A DNA stretch of 64,000 bases from an uncultured Muribaculaceae bacterium (GTDB lineage: Bacteria; Bacteroidota; Bacteroidia; Bacteroidales; Muribaculaceae). Made by a program: the position numbers and the translations under genes. The notes beneath the pieces are model-generated. The model was given only the letters and a program-made list of their open reading frames with translations. It was not told the origin of the DNA and searched no databases. The stretch is taken from NCBI GenBank assembly GCA_910578665.1, contig CAJTQU010000004.1, forward strand, positions 82,448-146,447. The letters are read 5' to 3'. Within the stretch, counting starts at the first letter, position 1, and every line of letters starts with the position of its first letter. This document shows, piece after piece, positions 7,203-16,544 of the stretch.

Positions 7203-8333
7203 ATGACACGGTATATATCTTTGCTTCTTGCGACACTGGCATGCTGTCCTGACGCAACGGGGTGTACTTCTGCCATTGTCTCCGCACAGGCATCGGCATC
7301 AGGACGTCCTCTGTTGTGGAAGAACCGGGATACCTCGGCAACTGACAACAAGATCGAATACATCGCTGCAGGCAGCCCTGGAGAATACGATTATGTAGGG
7401 TTATTCAATGCCTCTGACCGAAATTGCGAACAGGCATGGATGGGGATGAACTCGGCTGGATTCGCTGTGATGAATACGGCGTCCTACAATTTAAAGGATG
7501 ACAACGTACCGGCATCCAAAATGGATCGCGAGGGCTATGTTATGTCACACGCGCTGAAGCACTGCCGCACTGTCGATGATTTCGGACGACTGCTCGACGT
7601 CCTACCTCGCCCGATGGGAGTTGAAGCCAATTTCGGTGTCATAGACGCATGCGGCAACGGGGCATATTTTGAATGCAACAACCATTCGTATACACGCTAT
7701 AACCTGGATGACGCACCAGACGGAGTGCTGGTGCGCACCAACTACAGCCACTCCGGAGAGCAAGGCAAAGGTTACGGACAAATCAGAGAACGCAACGCTC
7801 TGCATTTACTAAAACCATATTCTGGCAATGCGTCTGTCGAACCATATACGTTTACCGATGTGCTGTCATGTTCGTTCTATCATGACCTTTACGGCCGAGA
7901 CATGGCCGAAACACCAGGCTGCCAATGGCTTATAGACCAGGATTTCATTCCGCGCTATACGACCACGGCCACCGTGGTTATCGAAGGCGTCTCCTCTATT
8001 GGACCTGATGCCGAGGGAGAACCGGGTAGGCGCTATGTTATGTGGACTGCATTGGGCTATCCGCCCTGTGCCCAGGTAGTGCCTGTGTGGTGTTCGCCCG
8101 AAGGTGTCGACGAGGGGCTACGCGGTCTGCAGCCAGGTGGCACTTCCAGACTGTGCGACGAGGCCAAGGCCCGCAAGCAAGAGGTATTCTCCGCCCCTGA
8201 CGGCAACAGACAGCGCTACATCAGGCTTAGCACCTTGAAAAATAGCCTGGGAACTGGTTATCTGCAACATTTCCGTAATTTAAACATGCAGACATACAGA
8301 CGCATGCGTCGTTCAAACAACCTAGAAAAATAA
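7203..8333 (+). CDS. Secreted Ntn-hydrolase, C45/linear-amide C-N hydrolase-like
   Basis: A 376-residue protein with an N-terminal hydrophobic signal-like segment followed by GCTSAIVS near residues 20-27. A cysteine in this setting is the expected N-terminal nucleophile of choloylglycine-hydrolase/C45-type Ntn hydrolases after processing. WKNRDTS and GMNSAGFAVMNTASYN downstream fit the same fold. Members cleave linear amides such as bile-acid conjugates, penicillin V or N-acyl amino acids; the substrate here is unknown. The frame is open from 7164, but the promoter occupies 7163-7194, so the ATG at 7203 is the only reasonable start. The next gene overlaps the stop codon (TAATG), implying translational coupling. 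Confidence 0.7.
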   Translation: MTRYISLLLATLACCPDATGCTSAIVSAQASASGRPLLWKNRDTSATDNKIEYIAAGSPGEYDYVGLFNASDRNCEQAWMGMNSAGFAVMNTASYNLKDDNVPASKMDREGYVMSHALKHCRTVDDFGRLLDVLPRPMGVEANFGVIDACGNGAYFECNNHSYTRYNLDDAPDGVLVRTNYSHSGEQGKGYGQIRERNALHLLKPYSGNASVEPYTFTDVLSCSFYHDLYGRDMAETPGCQWLIDQDFIPRYTTTATVVIEGVSSIGPDAEGEPGRRYVMWTALGYPPCAQVVPVWCSPEGVDEGLRGLQPGGTSRLCDEAKARKQEVFSAPDGNRQRYIRLSTLKNSLGTGYLQHFRNLNMQTYRRMRRSNNLEK

Positions 8334-8866
8334 TGCCTGAAATAATAACTGACGAATACGCCATAAGCAAATCACGGCTACTGGCACTGGCACTGCAATT
8401 ACGCTTTATGCCGCATATAACGGTCATGTGCATACTTACGGTTGCCGCACTGTCGGCAGGCATACTGGTAGACATAAGATGGTTTATCATATCGTTTATG
8501 CTCTTGCTCGTAGTAGCGCCATGCGTGCTGGCATTACTATATCTCCTATACGCCTTGTCTCCGCGCTGTTTTCAAAACGTATGGCCCCACAGAACATCAC
8601 TCACGCCAGACGGAATAACACTAACCGGGGAAATTACGCCGCCTGTAAAAGAAAATAGCGATGACGATGATGACAGCGCTCCCCCTGAAGCCAGGCCGAT
8701 ACGCTTGGACGTGCCTTGGAAAGATGTCCGCAGGCTTCGCATAGGACTACACGGCATGACGCTCGTTTTCCGTGGCAAACCGGCCGGATTTTTAGACATT
8801 CCTTATAGCGCCATACCTGATGCCGATACCGCAATAAAGTATATCCGTCAACACATAGAAAAATAA
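8333..8866 (+). CDS. Hypothetical membrane protein, YcxB-like C-terminus
   Basis: A 177-residue protein I cannot name with certainty. Two adjacent membrane helices (about residues 29-48 and 50-72) are followed by a cytosolic domain with an acidic low-complexity run (residues 104-109). The C-terminal strand-rich segment has VPWKDVRRLRI, GMTLVFRGKPAGFLDIPYSAI and a final short helix. This pattern of two helices followed by a W-K and IPYSAI-type motif resembles YcxB-like domains, whose function is unknown. The start overlaps the previous stop codon, so it is probably made together with the Ntn hydrolase. Confidence 0.6.
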   Translation: MPEIITDEYAISKSRLLALALQLRFMPHITVMCILTVAALSAGILVDIRWFIISFMLLLVVAPCVLALLYLLYALSPRCFQNVWPHRTSLTPDGITLTGEITPPVKENSDDDDDSAPPEARPIRLDVPWKDVRRLRIGLHGMTLVFRGKPAGFLDIPYSAIPDADTAIKYIRQHIEK

Positions 8867-8904
8867 GATAAAAGCCCGGGGCATTCCCCAGGCTTTTATC
8901 TTAT
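8863..8904. terminator. Bidirectional terminator between convergent genes
   Basis: ATAAGATAAAAGCC pairs with GGCTTTTATCTTAT around a GGGG/CCCC core and a short loop. A and T runs flank both sides, so it can stop transcription from both the plus-strand operon and malQ. Confidence 0.85.
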
Positions 8905-8915
8905 TCGGCATACAT

Positions 8916-11597
8916 TCAACGTCCCGACTCGCGTATACGCCGTCTGATATCATCATTAAAATGTTCCTGGCGCATAAGCTCCTCCACAGTAAGATGCATG
9001 CGGTAGCGCCAGTAATGGCGTGATATGGAGGGATTGTTTATCTGCTCCTCGCCAGGCTTCTCGCGACGCAGTCCGCCGTCTGTACTCAGCCAGTCCTGCA
9101 AAGGCAGGATACAAAGCATCGATGGAGAATTCAGCTGCAAATCTATGATACGTCCGCATACCCACGGTTCTGCAAAATAAGGAGCTTCGCCGTTTTCATG
9201 CAATACGTTATTATAGAAACGCTGTGACATCTCATGGTCACTCTCCCACCAGGCACGTATGCCGGGCATGTCATGTGTGGAGGAGGTGCACACTGAATAA
9301 TAAGGATATGCCCAAGTGTTGCCAAACTCTACAGACGGATCCTTTGGCATGCGCTGTATCTCAAGACTTAGTATCTGCAAATTGCGCATAACGGCAGGCA
9401 CGCATTCAGGTATCATACCGAGGTCCTCTGCACAGCAAAGCATCTTAGTGCTGTCAATGAGCGGAGGCAGCTTCCACATGGCTTTGCCATACCAAAAATC
9501 GTTATGGCGATGATAGAAGAAATCATTATACAGTCGGTCGAAACACCAGCGCTCATAATCGCTAAGGCAGCGGTACTGGTAAGTGTACTGCGCCGCAATG
9601 CGCGGATGGTAGCGGCCCTTGTCATACGGGTCTTCTATGAAAAGGACATTGTCTATGAGACCGAGCAAACCGTTACATATCTGCTCGTCGGCCTCGGTCT
9701 TGTCCTCTTTGGCGAAGTAATCGGCCACCTTGCGCTGCGTGTCTACTTCCGGCTTGAGGGAATAACGGTCTCCACCCACATGATCCAGGAAGCGTTCTTT
9801 GACTTCGGGCGTATGATCCCCGAAAAAGTCTGTCAGCATCCATTCAAGAATAAGGGGGGAAGCCTGCACTTCGGGATTGATCCAGAAATCAAAATCCTTG
9901 CGCAATTCCTCGGGAGTGAAAGGCAGTGCCGGATGGAATATGCCGAGCAGACCGTGCAGGGCATCGACCGGTATCTGCCAGATACGGAAGAATCCCAGCA
10001 CATGGTCTATGCGGTATGCGTCAAAATACTCGCTCATCTTGGCAAAGCGTGATTTCCACCATGCAAAACCATCGCGTGCCATCTCTTCCCAGTTATAAGT
10101 AGGCAGTCCCCAGTTCTGCCCCATTATAGAAAAATCATCTGGCGGAGCGCCTGCCAGACTGTCCATAAAGAAAAGCTTCGGATACACCCAGGCATCGGCA
10201 CTAGTACGCGAAATACCGATAGGAATGTCTCCCTTGAGCACAACGCCCTGCTGGTGCGCGTAATCACGCACTCCGCGCAACTGCTTGTCCAGATGGTATT
10301 GCACGAAATACACAAACTGCATGTCATGCTCATATTCGCTATATACGCGGTCAGCCTTTTCAGAAGAATATTCGGCAAAATCCCCCCATCGGGCCATCTC
10401 GGGAGTACCGTATACATCCCTCAACACACAGAATGCGGCATACGGGCGTAGCCAGTATTCATTGTCAGATACAAACTTCCGGTATGATTTGTCTTTTAAT
10501 AACGAGGACCTCTTTTCCGCATACAGCTCGCGCAGGAAAGCGATCTTGCCTTCATTCACACGCTCATAGTCCACATCAGGCAAAGCATTTAGTTCGCGAC
10601 CTAAATCATCATAATATTTCTGACGAGCCGCATCTTTAAGCCTGCCTACGGCCTGCAGCCGCATATACATGGGATGAAGCGCGAACGTAGAATTGGCATT
10701 ATATGGATAAGAGTCAGTCCAGGATCCTGTCATGGTAGTATCGTTGACCGGAAGCAGCTGCAATATCTTCTGTCCGGTCATGGCACACCAGTCCACCATC
10801 TTATAAAGATCCATGAAGTCACCCACTCCGAAATCCTCTTCTGTGCGTATCGAGAAGACAGGTATGGCGGTACCGGCACCTTTCCATGGTGTCAGCGGAT
10901 TGATAAATCGCATGCCCGATTCCACTACTATGCAGTCCTGTCCGGAAGCAGCGCTCACGTCAAAAACACGGTTGCTGCACATCTCCCATGCCACGACCTC
11001 TCCGGAATCTCTCTTCAGGATCACAAATTTATATTCGCAGGGAAAATCCATGTCAGCCAGCGGAATATTGGCTTCCCACTCGGGATAACGCGCATCATTC
11101 ATCCTTACAGCCAGACGAGTGTCCCAGTCACCGAGCACCCGTCCCTCGCCTGATATAGCTAGAACTTCGTCCGGAGCGATCATGGGCGCCTGGACACGCA
11201 CATTAAGCATGCCGCGCTCCGCCCTCAGCGGTTGTGAGCGGAACGGACGGAATAACATACCGTCGACAAACGCACTAGAATAATATGGTTTGTCTGACGG
11301 CTGGTCCTGCCAACGATCCTGTACAACCACGGCATGCACACCTTTTGCAAATTCAAACAGATGCGGCGTACCCCATTCCATACGCCATGGCTGGCCGGGA
11401 GCCTTTACCAGGTAATGGTAGTTGAAATCCCCGTCCAGATCATCCAGGTCTATCTCTATCTGCCAGCTCTCACCTCCGAGAAAGTTGAGCTGCAATGCGT
11501 TTTCATCGTTGCCGGCACCCATCACAGGCAGATCGCCACAGATATATAACGCTTCGCCCCAACGAGTCCGGTAATTGATGTTAAAAATTATCTTCAT
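8916..11597 (-). CDS. malQ: 4-alpha-glucanotransferase with N-terminal CBM20 domains
   Basis: An 893-residue GH77 amylomaltase/disproportionating enzyme that transfers alpha-1,4-glucan segments during maltodextrin or glycogen metabolism in the cytoplasm. Two starch-binding CBM20-like domains occupy roughly residues 1-230: the first begins with FNINYRTRWGEALYICGD, the second has ISGEGRVLGDWDTRLAVRM. The catalytic GH77 domain follows. The nucleophile aspartate is in YRIDHVLGFFRIW near residue 530, the acid/base glutamate in AEDLGMIP near 724, and the third acidic residue in SSTHDMPGIRAWW near 774. The long form with CBM20 resembles plant DPE2 and is common in Bacteroidetes. It is a single gene with terminators on both sides. 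Confidence 0.93.
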   Translation of the reverse strand: MKIIFNINYRTRWGEALYICGDLPVMGAGNDENALQLNFLGGESWQIEIDLDDLDGDFNYHYLVKAPGQPWRMEWGTPHLFEFAKGVHAVVVQDRWQDQPSDKPYYSSAFVDGMLFRPFRSQPLRAERGMLNVRVQAPMIAPDEVLAISGEGRVLGDWDTRLAVRMNDARYPEWEANIPLADMDFPCEYKFVILKRDSGEVVAWEMCSNRVFDVSAASGQDCIVVESGMRFINPLTPWKGAGTAIPVFSIRTEEDFGVGDFMDLYKMVDWCAMTGQKILQLLPVNDTTMTGSWTDSYPYNANSTFALHPMYMRLQAVGRLKDAARQKYYDDLGRELNALPDVDYERVNEGKIAFLRELYAEKRSSLLKDKSYRKFVSDNEYWLRPYAAFCVLRDVYGTPEMARWGDFAEYSSEKADRVYSEYEHDMQFVYFVQYHLDKQLRGVRDYAHQQGVVLKGDIPIGISRTSADAWVYPKLFFMDSLAGAPPDDFSIMGQNWGLPTYNWEEMARDGFAWWKSRFAKMSEYFDAYRIDHVLGFFRIWQIPVDALHGLLGIFHPALPFTPEELRKDFDFWINPEVQASPLILEWMLTDFFGDHTPEVKERFLDHVGGDRYSLKPEVDTQRKVADYFAKEDKTEADEQICNGLLGLIDNVLFIEDPYDKGRYHPRIAAQYTYQYRCLSDYERWCFDRLYNDFFYHRHNDFWYGKAMWKLPPLIDSTKMLCCAEDLGMIPECVPAVMRNLQILSLEIQRMPKDPSVEFGNTWAYPYYSVCTSSTHDMPGIRAWWESDHEMSQRFYNNVLHENGEAPYFAEPWVCGRIIDLQLNSPSMLCILPLQDWLSTDGGLRREKPGEEQINNPSISRHYWRYRMHLTVEELMRQEHFNDDIRRRIRESGR

Positions 11598-11744
11598 AGC
11601 TTGTTAAAGTATAAAGTCCGTGTCTGCCGTCCGCCCGGCAAACTCTACTGCGTAAGAATTTTTTTAGTCTTTCCAAGAATTTTATTACAGTCAAGGCACG
11701 CCACACATGACCGCGCAAGACCCGTAATATTACGCGAATTTAGC

Positions 11745-11783
11745 AAAAAAAAGCCAACCGCGAAGCATGCGGCCGGCTTTTTT
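11745..11783 (-). terminator. Terminator after the DUF1015 gene
   Basis: A GC-rich hairpin (GCC..CCGC / GCGG..GGC around GAAGCAT) flanked by an A run and a T run lies just past the stop at 11804. It should stop minus-strand transcription of fur-purA-DUF1015; the symmetric A/T runs could act both ways. Confidence 0.7.
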
Positions 11784-11803
11784 AATATGTTTTATAGTAT
11801 TGG

Positions 11804-13051
11804 TTAGTCTTCCAGCTTGTGGATCACAAGGCCCGAACGGAGTTTGGGCTCAAACCATGTTGTCTTAGGAGGCATTATATTGCCTGTGTCTGCGATATTG
11901 ATGAGCTGGTCCATAGTCACGGGATAAAGAGCCAGGGCCATCTTCATTTCGCCACTGTCCACACGGCGCTTGAGCTCCTCGAGGCCGCGTATGCCGCCTA
12001 CGAAGTCTATACGCTTGTCAGAACGCAGGTCGGTGATACCCAGGATATCACGCAGGATGAGGTCGGAGCTGACAGTCACGTCAAGCACGCCGATAGGATC
12101 CTGGTCGTTATATGTGCCCTGTTTAGCGGTGAGGCTGTACCACTCGCCTTCGAGATAAAGTGAGAAATTATGCAGGCCGGCCGGATGATATGTTTCGGCA
12201 CCCTTTTTCTCAACATCGAAGTTCTGGGCCAGTTTGTCGAGGAACTGGGCCGGGGTCAGACCGTTGAGATCGCGTACAACGCGGTTGTAATCGATGATCT
12301 TCAGGTGGCTTGCGGGGAATGCCACGGCAAGGAAGTAGTTGTACTCTTCGTCACCACGGTGGTTGGGATTGTTCTTTGCCTTCTCGGCGCCAACGAGGGC
12401 GGCGGCTGCCGAACGATGGTGGCCGTCGGCTATATACAGGTTGGGTATAGCGGCAAATTCCTCGGTTACACGCTTGATTGTCTCCTCATCATCGATCACC
12501 CAGAAAGTGTGGCCAAAACCATCGGGAGCTACGAAATCATATTCGGGTTCGCCGGCAGTAACACGGTCGATTATCTCCTGGAGACCGCTATTGTCGGGGA
12601 AGGCAAAGAATACGGGTTCGACATTGGCGTTGTTGACACGCACATGTTTCATGCGGTCTTCCTCTTTGTCACGACGGGTCAGCTCATGCTTTTTGATGCG
12701 GCCTTCCATATAGTCGTCCACCCATGCTGCCACAACAAAACCATACTGGGTACGGCCGTCCATAGTCTGCGCATAGATATAGTATTTCTCCTTGTCGTCC
12801 TGCACGAGCCATCCTTTGTCCTGGAACATGTGGAAGTTCTCAACTGCTTTCTCGTACACTTTGGGGTCATGCTCGTCAAAACCGGGTTCAAAATCAATCT
12901 CGGGTTTGATGATATGATAAAGCGACTTGGGATTACCCTCTGCCTCGGCACGGGCCTCTTCAGAGTTAAGCACATCGTAGGGGCGGGATACCACCTCTTC
13001 TACCATAGATTTCGGGGGACGTACCCCCTTGAAAGGTTTTACTTTTGCCAT
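11804..13051 (-). CDS. DUF1015 family protein
   Basis: A 415-residue cytoplasmic protein of the DUF1015 family, whose biochemical role is not established. It begins AKVKPFKGVRPP and has SRPYDVLNSEEARAEAEGN, then a central LYIADGHHRSAAAALVGAEK segment. That histidine-rich IADGHHR motif is the family hallmark and hints at a nuclease- or ParB-like fold, which is inference. Length is normal. It lies 57 bases downstream of purA on the same strand with no consensus promoter between, so it is probably the last gene of a fur-purA-DUF1015 unit, ended by the terminator at 11745-11783. Confidence 0.85.
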   Translation of the reverse strand: MAKVKPFKGVRPPKSMVEEVVSRPYDVLNSEEARAEAEGNPKSLYHIIKPEIDFEPGFDEHDPKVYEKAVENFHMFQDKGWLVQDDKEKYYIYAQTMDGRTQYGFVVAAWVDDYMEGRIKKHELTRRDKEEDRMKHVRVNNANVEPVFFAFPDNSGLQEIIDRVTAGEPEYDFVAPDGFGHTFWVIDDEETIKRVTEEFAAIPNLYIADGHHRSAAAALVGAEKAKNNPNHRGDEEYNYFLAVAFPASHLKIIDYNRVVRDLNGLTPAQFLDKLAQNFDVEKKGAETYHPAGLHNFSLYLEGEWYSLTAKQGTYNDQDPIGVLDVTVSSDLILRDILGITDLRSDKRIDFVGGIRGLEELKRRVDSGEMKMALALYPVTMDQLINIADTGNIMPPKTTWFEPKLRSGLVIHKLED

Positions 13052-13108
13052 TTCTTAGGTATGTTGATTTAAGTTCGTCAACAATATGATTTTTAACTGA
13101 ATACTTTT

Positions 13109-14377
13109 TTATTTACGCAGTTCGATAGTCTGGCTGCGGTCAGGACCCACACTGACTATGCAGACAGGCACACCGAGCTCTTTTTCCAGAAAAGCCACAT
13201 AATCATTAAACTGGGCCGGAAATTCTTCGTGGCTCTTCATAGCTGTCATATCGGTATTCCAGCCCGGCAGCTCGGTATATACCGGCTCCAGCTCAACTCC
13301 CGTAGCGTCAAAAGGAAAGCGTTTGGTTTCCTCGCCATTAACCTTATAAGCGGTACATGCCTTTATCACGGAAAATCCGTCAAGCACATCGCTCTTCATC
13401 ATAATCAGCTTGGTGACACCGTTGACCATGACCGCGTATCGGAGCGCAACCAGGTCTATCCATCCGCAACGACGCTCTCGGCCTGTCACAGCGCCATACT
13501 CATGGCCAAGATCACGGAGTTTACGGCCGGTCTCGTCAAAAAGTTCCGTCGGGAACGGCCCGCTACCCACACGGGTGCAGTAAGCCTTGAAAATACCGTA
13601 AACATCGCCTATGCGCGACGGAGCCACGCCGAGACCAGTGCAGGCACCGGCAGAAACTGTATTAGAAGATGTCACAAACGGATAAGAGCCGAAATCTACA
13701 TCAAGCATCGTGCCCTGTGCACCTTCGCAAAGCACTTTCTTGCCCTGGCATAGATACTCATTTATATCATATTCGGAATCTATAATTGGATATTCTTTCA
13801 GATATTCCACCGCCTCGAACCACTGTTTTTCAAGTTCGGCTACATCTGTATCGCCGTCCAAAGCCTTGAGCATTGAAAGATGGCGTGCCTTGGCAGCGGC
13901 ATATTTCTCATCAAAATTATGCAACAGGTCTCCCACACGCAGACCGTTGCGCGAAATCTTGTCGGTATACGTAGGACCGATGCCCTTTCCGGTAGTGCCG
14001 ATTTTGGCCGCGCCCTTTGCTTTTTCATTGGCGGCATCGAGTTTGCGGTGAGTGGGAAGTATCAGGTGGGCCTTGCGTGATATGCGCAGCATCTCTTTCA
14101 GAGCCACGCCGCTGCTTTCTAGCGCACGGGCCTCTTCGGCGAAGAGCACAGGGTCAAGTACCACGCCGCCGCCTATTATATTTATATTGTTATTCTGAAA
14201 TATGCCGGAGGGAATGGAGCGCAGCACATATTTCTTGCCTTCAAACTCCAGGGTGTGGCCGGCGTTAGGACCGCCCTGGAAGCGGGCCACCACGTCGTAA
14301 CGGGGGGTCAGCACGTCCACGACCTTACCTTTTCCTTCGTCTCCCCACTGGAGACCTAAGAGCACATCTACTTTCAT
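13109..14377 (-). CDS. purA: Adenylosuccinate synthase
   Basis: A 422-residue enzyme that joins IMP and aspartate using GTP to make adenylosuccinate, the first committed step to AMP. The N-terminal P-loop-like motif LGLQWGDEGKGKVVD contains the catalytic aspartate, and GGPNAGHTLEF contains the catalytic histidine. Further family signatures are GTTGKGIGPTYTDK, LCEGAQGTMLDVDFGSYPFV and TGRERRCGWID. Length is typical of bacterial PurA. It starts 12 bases after the fur-family gene ends, so the two share a transcript. Regulation of purine synthesis cannot be read from the sequence. Confidence 0.97.
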   Translation of the reverse strand: MKVDVLLGLQWGDEGKGKVVDVLTPRYDVVARFQGGPNAGHTLEFEGKKYVLRSIPSGIFQNNNINIIGGGVVLDPVLFAEEARALESSGVALKEMLRISRKAHLILPTHRKLDAANEKAKGAAKIGTTGKGIGPTYTDKISRNGLRVGDLLHNFDEKYAAAKARHLSMLKALDGDTDVAELEKQWFEAVEYLKEYPIIDSEYDINEYLCQGKKVLCEGAQGTMLDVDFGSYPFVTSSNTVSAGACTGLGVAPSRIGDVYGIFKAYCTRVGSGPFPTELFDETGRKLRDLGHEYGAVTGRERRCGWIDLVALRYAVMVNGVTKLIMMKSDVLDGFSVIKACTAYKVNGEETKRFPFDATGVELEPVYTELPGWNTDMTAMKSHEEFPAQFNDYVAFLEKELGVPVCIVSVGPDRSQTIELRK

Positions 14378-14389
14378 TTTTTCATAATG

Positions 14390-14860
14390 TTAGTTTGTGG
14401 TATCAGCGTCCCCCGCCCTCAGCCTGGCCGCGCAGCCGGAACAGACACCGTAAATATAGGCCGAGAGATAGGCCGGGGCAAACCCTTCATAACGGCAGGG
14501 CGCGAGCAGCGATGCTGTCTCGGCCGCCGCCTCCTCTTCGCGTATGGCTCCGCAACGCGTGCATATCAGATGCAGATGGCTTGTGCCGGCTGTTTCATAA
14601 GTGGCCTCCGAACCAAACTGGTGACGCCTCAGCACACCGCAGTCTTCAAGCAGCGAGACAGTGTTATAGACCGTGGCACGGCTGACATGGTAGCCTATCT
14701 TCTCCAGCCCGGAGCGCAGCGCGTCTACACCGAAATGCCCGTGCAGCTGCCACGCCATTTTGAGTATGGCAAAACGCTCCGGCGTCTTGCGCAGCCTCTT
14801 GTGCTCAAGCCACCGGTTGAATGTCTTCACGGCACGTATGTAACTCTCCTGACGGGTCAT
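14390..14860 (-). CDS. Fur-family metal-dependent transcriptional regulator
   Basis: A 156-residue DNA-binding regulator of the Fur/PerR/Zur family. The winged helix covers roughly the first 85 residues (KTPERFAILKMAWQLHGHF, then VSRATVYNTVSLLEDCGVL, the recognition helix). The metal/dimer domain follows with HLHLICTRCGAIREEE and a second CxxC (CSGCA), the pair that would hold structural zinc. Which metal or peroxide it senses is unclear. The frame is open to 14887, but the promoter at 14885-14892 predicts transcription from about 14878, so the ATG at 14860 is preferred. It is followed by purA after 12 bases. Confidence 0.85.
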   Translation of the reverse strand: MTRQESYIRAVKTFNRWLEHKRLRKTPERFAILKMAWQLHGHFGVDALRSGLEKIGYHVSRATVYNTVSLLEDCGVLRRHQFGSEATYETAGTSHLHLICTRCGAIREEEAAAETASLLAPCRYEGFAPAYLSAYIYGVCSGCAARLRAGDADTTN

Positions 14861-14884
14861 GGGCACGCCTTTCTCTTGGCGGTG

Positions 14885-14892
14885 CAAATTTA
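14885..14892 (-). promoter_or_regulatory. -7 element of the fur-purA promoter
   Basis: On the minus strand this reads TAAATTTG, a perfect TAnnTTTG box; the -33 side is weak. The inferred start, near 14878, excludes the GTG/ATG upstream of it and favours translation from 14860. Confidence 0.55.
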
Positions 14893-14954
14893 GCTAAAAT
14901 TTTCGGGATAAGGCATAAGCCGGCTCAAAATTTATACGCCCGATGCGCAGGCCG

Positions 14955-14986
14955 TTTGGCCGGCATGGTATTTTTCACTAAATTTG
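14955..14986 (+). promoter_or_regulatory. Promoter of the thioesterase-dprA operon
   Basis: TTTG at 14955-14958, a 20-base spacer and TAAATTTG at 14979-14986 match the consensus. The start would be near 14993, giving a 5' leader of about 23 bases before the ATG at 15016. Confidence 0.75.
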
Positions 14987-15015
14987 TACGATTAAAAACT
15001 ACAGCCGCATAAATC

Positions 15016-15435
15016 ATGCCTATTCTTAAGGACAATAAAAAATACTGCTTCGCCATGGAAATGGTGGTGCGCGACTACGAGATAGACTCGCAGGGTATAG
15101 TAAATAACGCAGTATACCTGCATTATATGGAGCACACACGCCACACGTTCTGCGGCGAAGCCGGCACCTCGTTCGGCGAATTGCAGAGACGGGGCATAGA
15201 CCCGGTAGTGCGTAAAATAGAGGTAGAATACCTTAATTCGCTCCGTGTGGGCGACCGCTTCATATCATGCCTCAAAGTCGAGCGCAAAGGGGCCAGGTTC
15301 ATATTCCGGCAAGACATAATTTTCCCAAACGGAGAATATGCGGCGCGCGGAGTGGTGACAGTGGTCAGTGTCAAAAACGGACATCTCAGCCGTGGCGAAG
15401 AGTTAGCAGCGCTTTTCGGTGAATATATGAAATGA
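15016..15435 (+). CDS. Hotdog-fold acyl-CoA thioesterase (YbgC/4HBT-like)
   Basis: A 139-residue hotdog-fold protein predicted to hydrolyse acyl-CoA or acyl-carrier thioesters in the cytoplasm. The 4HBT signature VRDYEIDSQGIVNNAVYLHYME lies near residues 17-37; the aspartate and following asparagine/histidine region form the usual active site. VEYLNSLRVGDRFISCLKVE and FIFRQDIIFPNGEYAARGVV supply the central strands. Substrate chain length cannot be judged. Its stop codon overlaps the dprA start by four bases (ATGA), so the two are translationally coupled. Confidence 0.85.
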   Translation: MPILKDNKKYCFAMEMVVRDYEIDSQGIVNNAVYLHYMEHTRHTFCGEAGTSFGELQRRGIDPVVRKIEVEYLNSLRVGDRFISCLKVERKGARFIFRQDIIFPNGEYAARGVVTVVSVKNGHLSRGEELAALFGEYMK

Positions 15436-16544
15436 CCTCCGAACAGACTATAGACAAAATAGCCCTTGCTGCATTGCGCGGCATCGCGGCCGGACCGTTG
15501 CTTGAATGCGTGCGGACAGTAGGCTTGCATGACTTTATGAGGATGCCGGCCGAAGACTGCGTGAGAATCACGGGCGGCGGCCAGGGGATGTATAAATGCC
15601 TCGCCACGCGCCAGGAGGCCCTTGACGAGGCACGCGCCGAATACTACTTTGCACGCAGCCACGGGATAAGCTGCATAAGCATTCTTGACGAAGACTATCC
15701 GTCCAGGCTCAGAGACTGCGACAGGCCTCCGCTAATGCTGTTCAAACTGGGAGAAGCCGACCTTGACGCCGCACGCTCACTGTCGGCAGTAGGCACACGC
15801 AGGGCATCGCCATACGGTGTGTCGCAAACACATAAGATCATAAAAGAACTGCAGCCATGCAGCCCCGTGACCATAGTAAGCGGTCTGGCCTACGGCATTG
15901 ATGCCGAAGCACATGCCGCCGCGCTCGAGACACAGATGCCGACCGTGGCCGTGGTGGCCCACGGACTAGGCATGGTTTATCCTGCCACACACCGCGATCT
16001 GGCACGCCGCATAATAGAAAACCGGGGCGCCATAGTCACCGAATACCTGCACGGCATGAAGCCGTTTCGCGGCAACTTCCTGGAGCGCAACCGCATAGTG
16101 GCGGCCCTGGGCGATGTGACGCTTGTGATCGAAAGTCCTTTAAAAGGAGGAGCCATGAGTACGGCCGCCCAGGCTTATTCTTACGGACGCATAGTCACAG
16201 CCCTGCCCGGACGCGTTTCTGATACCGCGTCACAAGGCTGTAACGCATTAATCGCGTCGGGCAGGGCCGAAATATTCACAAGTGTGGGAGAATTAATCAG
16301 GCAGGCCGGCTGGGAACAGCAGGAACAAAACGCACTACCGAAACAAGGCAACTTATTTGAAGCACTTGACGGAGACGCACGCCGTGTGGCCGAATTCCTG
16401 GCCGGAAATACCGACCCGGTCCACATGGACACACTGGTGTCGCATACCGGCATACCTGTCTCACAGCTTATGGCCGTGATTGGCGAGATGGAGTTTGACG
16501 GCCTGGTCGTCCGCTACCCCGGCAACCGCTTCGCCATTCTCTGA
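15432..16544 (+). CDS. dprA: DNA-processing protein DprA (Smf)
   Basis: A 370-residue protein that binds incoming single-stranded DNA and loads RecA in natural transformation; it also occurs in species not known to be competent. Its Rossmann core shows SAVGTRRASPYG, VSGLAYGIDAEAHAAAL, VVAHGLGMVYPATHRDLA, GAIVTEYLHGMKPFRGNF and ERNRIVAAL in the expected order. The N-terminal helices resemble a SAM-like domain, and the C-terminal about 70 residues form the winged-helix tail (TLVSHTGIPVSQLMAVIGEME). Length is standard. It overlaps the thioesterase stop by four bases. Its stop directly abuts the convergent phosphorylase gene. Confidence 0.93.
   Translation: MTSEQTIDKIALAALRGIAAGPLLECVRTVGLHDFMRMPAEDCVRITGGGQGMYKCLATRQEALDEARAEYYFARSHGISCISILDEDYPSRLRDCDRPPLMLFKLGEADLDAARSLSAVGTRRASPYGVSQTHKIIKELQPCSPVTIVSGLAYGIDAEAHAAALETQMPTVAVVAHGLGMVYPATHRDLARRIIENRGAIVTEYLHGMKPFRGNFLERNRIVAALGDVTLVIESPLKGGAMSTAAQAYSYGRIVTALPGRVSDTASQGCNALIASGRAEIFTSVGELIRQAGWEQQEQNALPKQGNLFEALDGDARRVAEFLAGNTDPVHMDTLVSHTGIPVSQLMAVIGEMEFDGLVVRYPGNRFAIL

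Noticed and set aside
12170..13072. 300-codon plus-strand frame antisense to the DUF1015 gene
   Set aside because: It is a shadow of a well-conserved coding gene, with hydrophobic, cysteine-rich low-quality sequence and no promoter.
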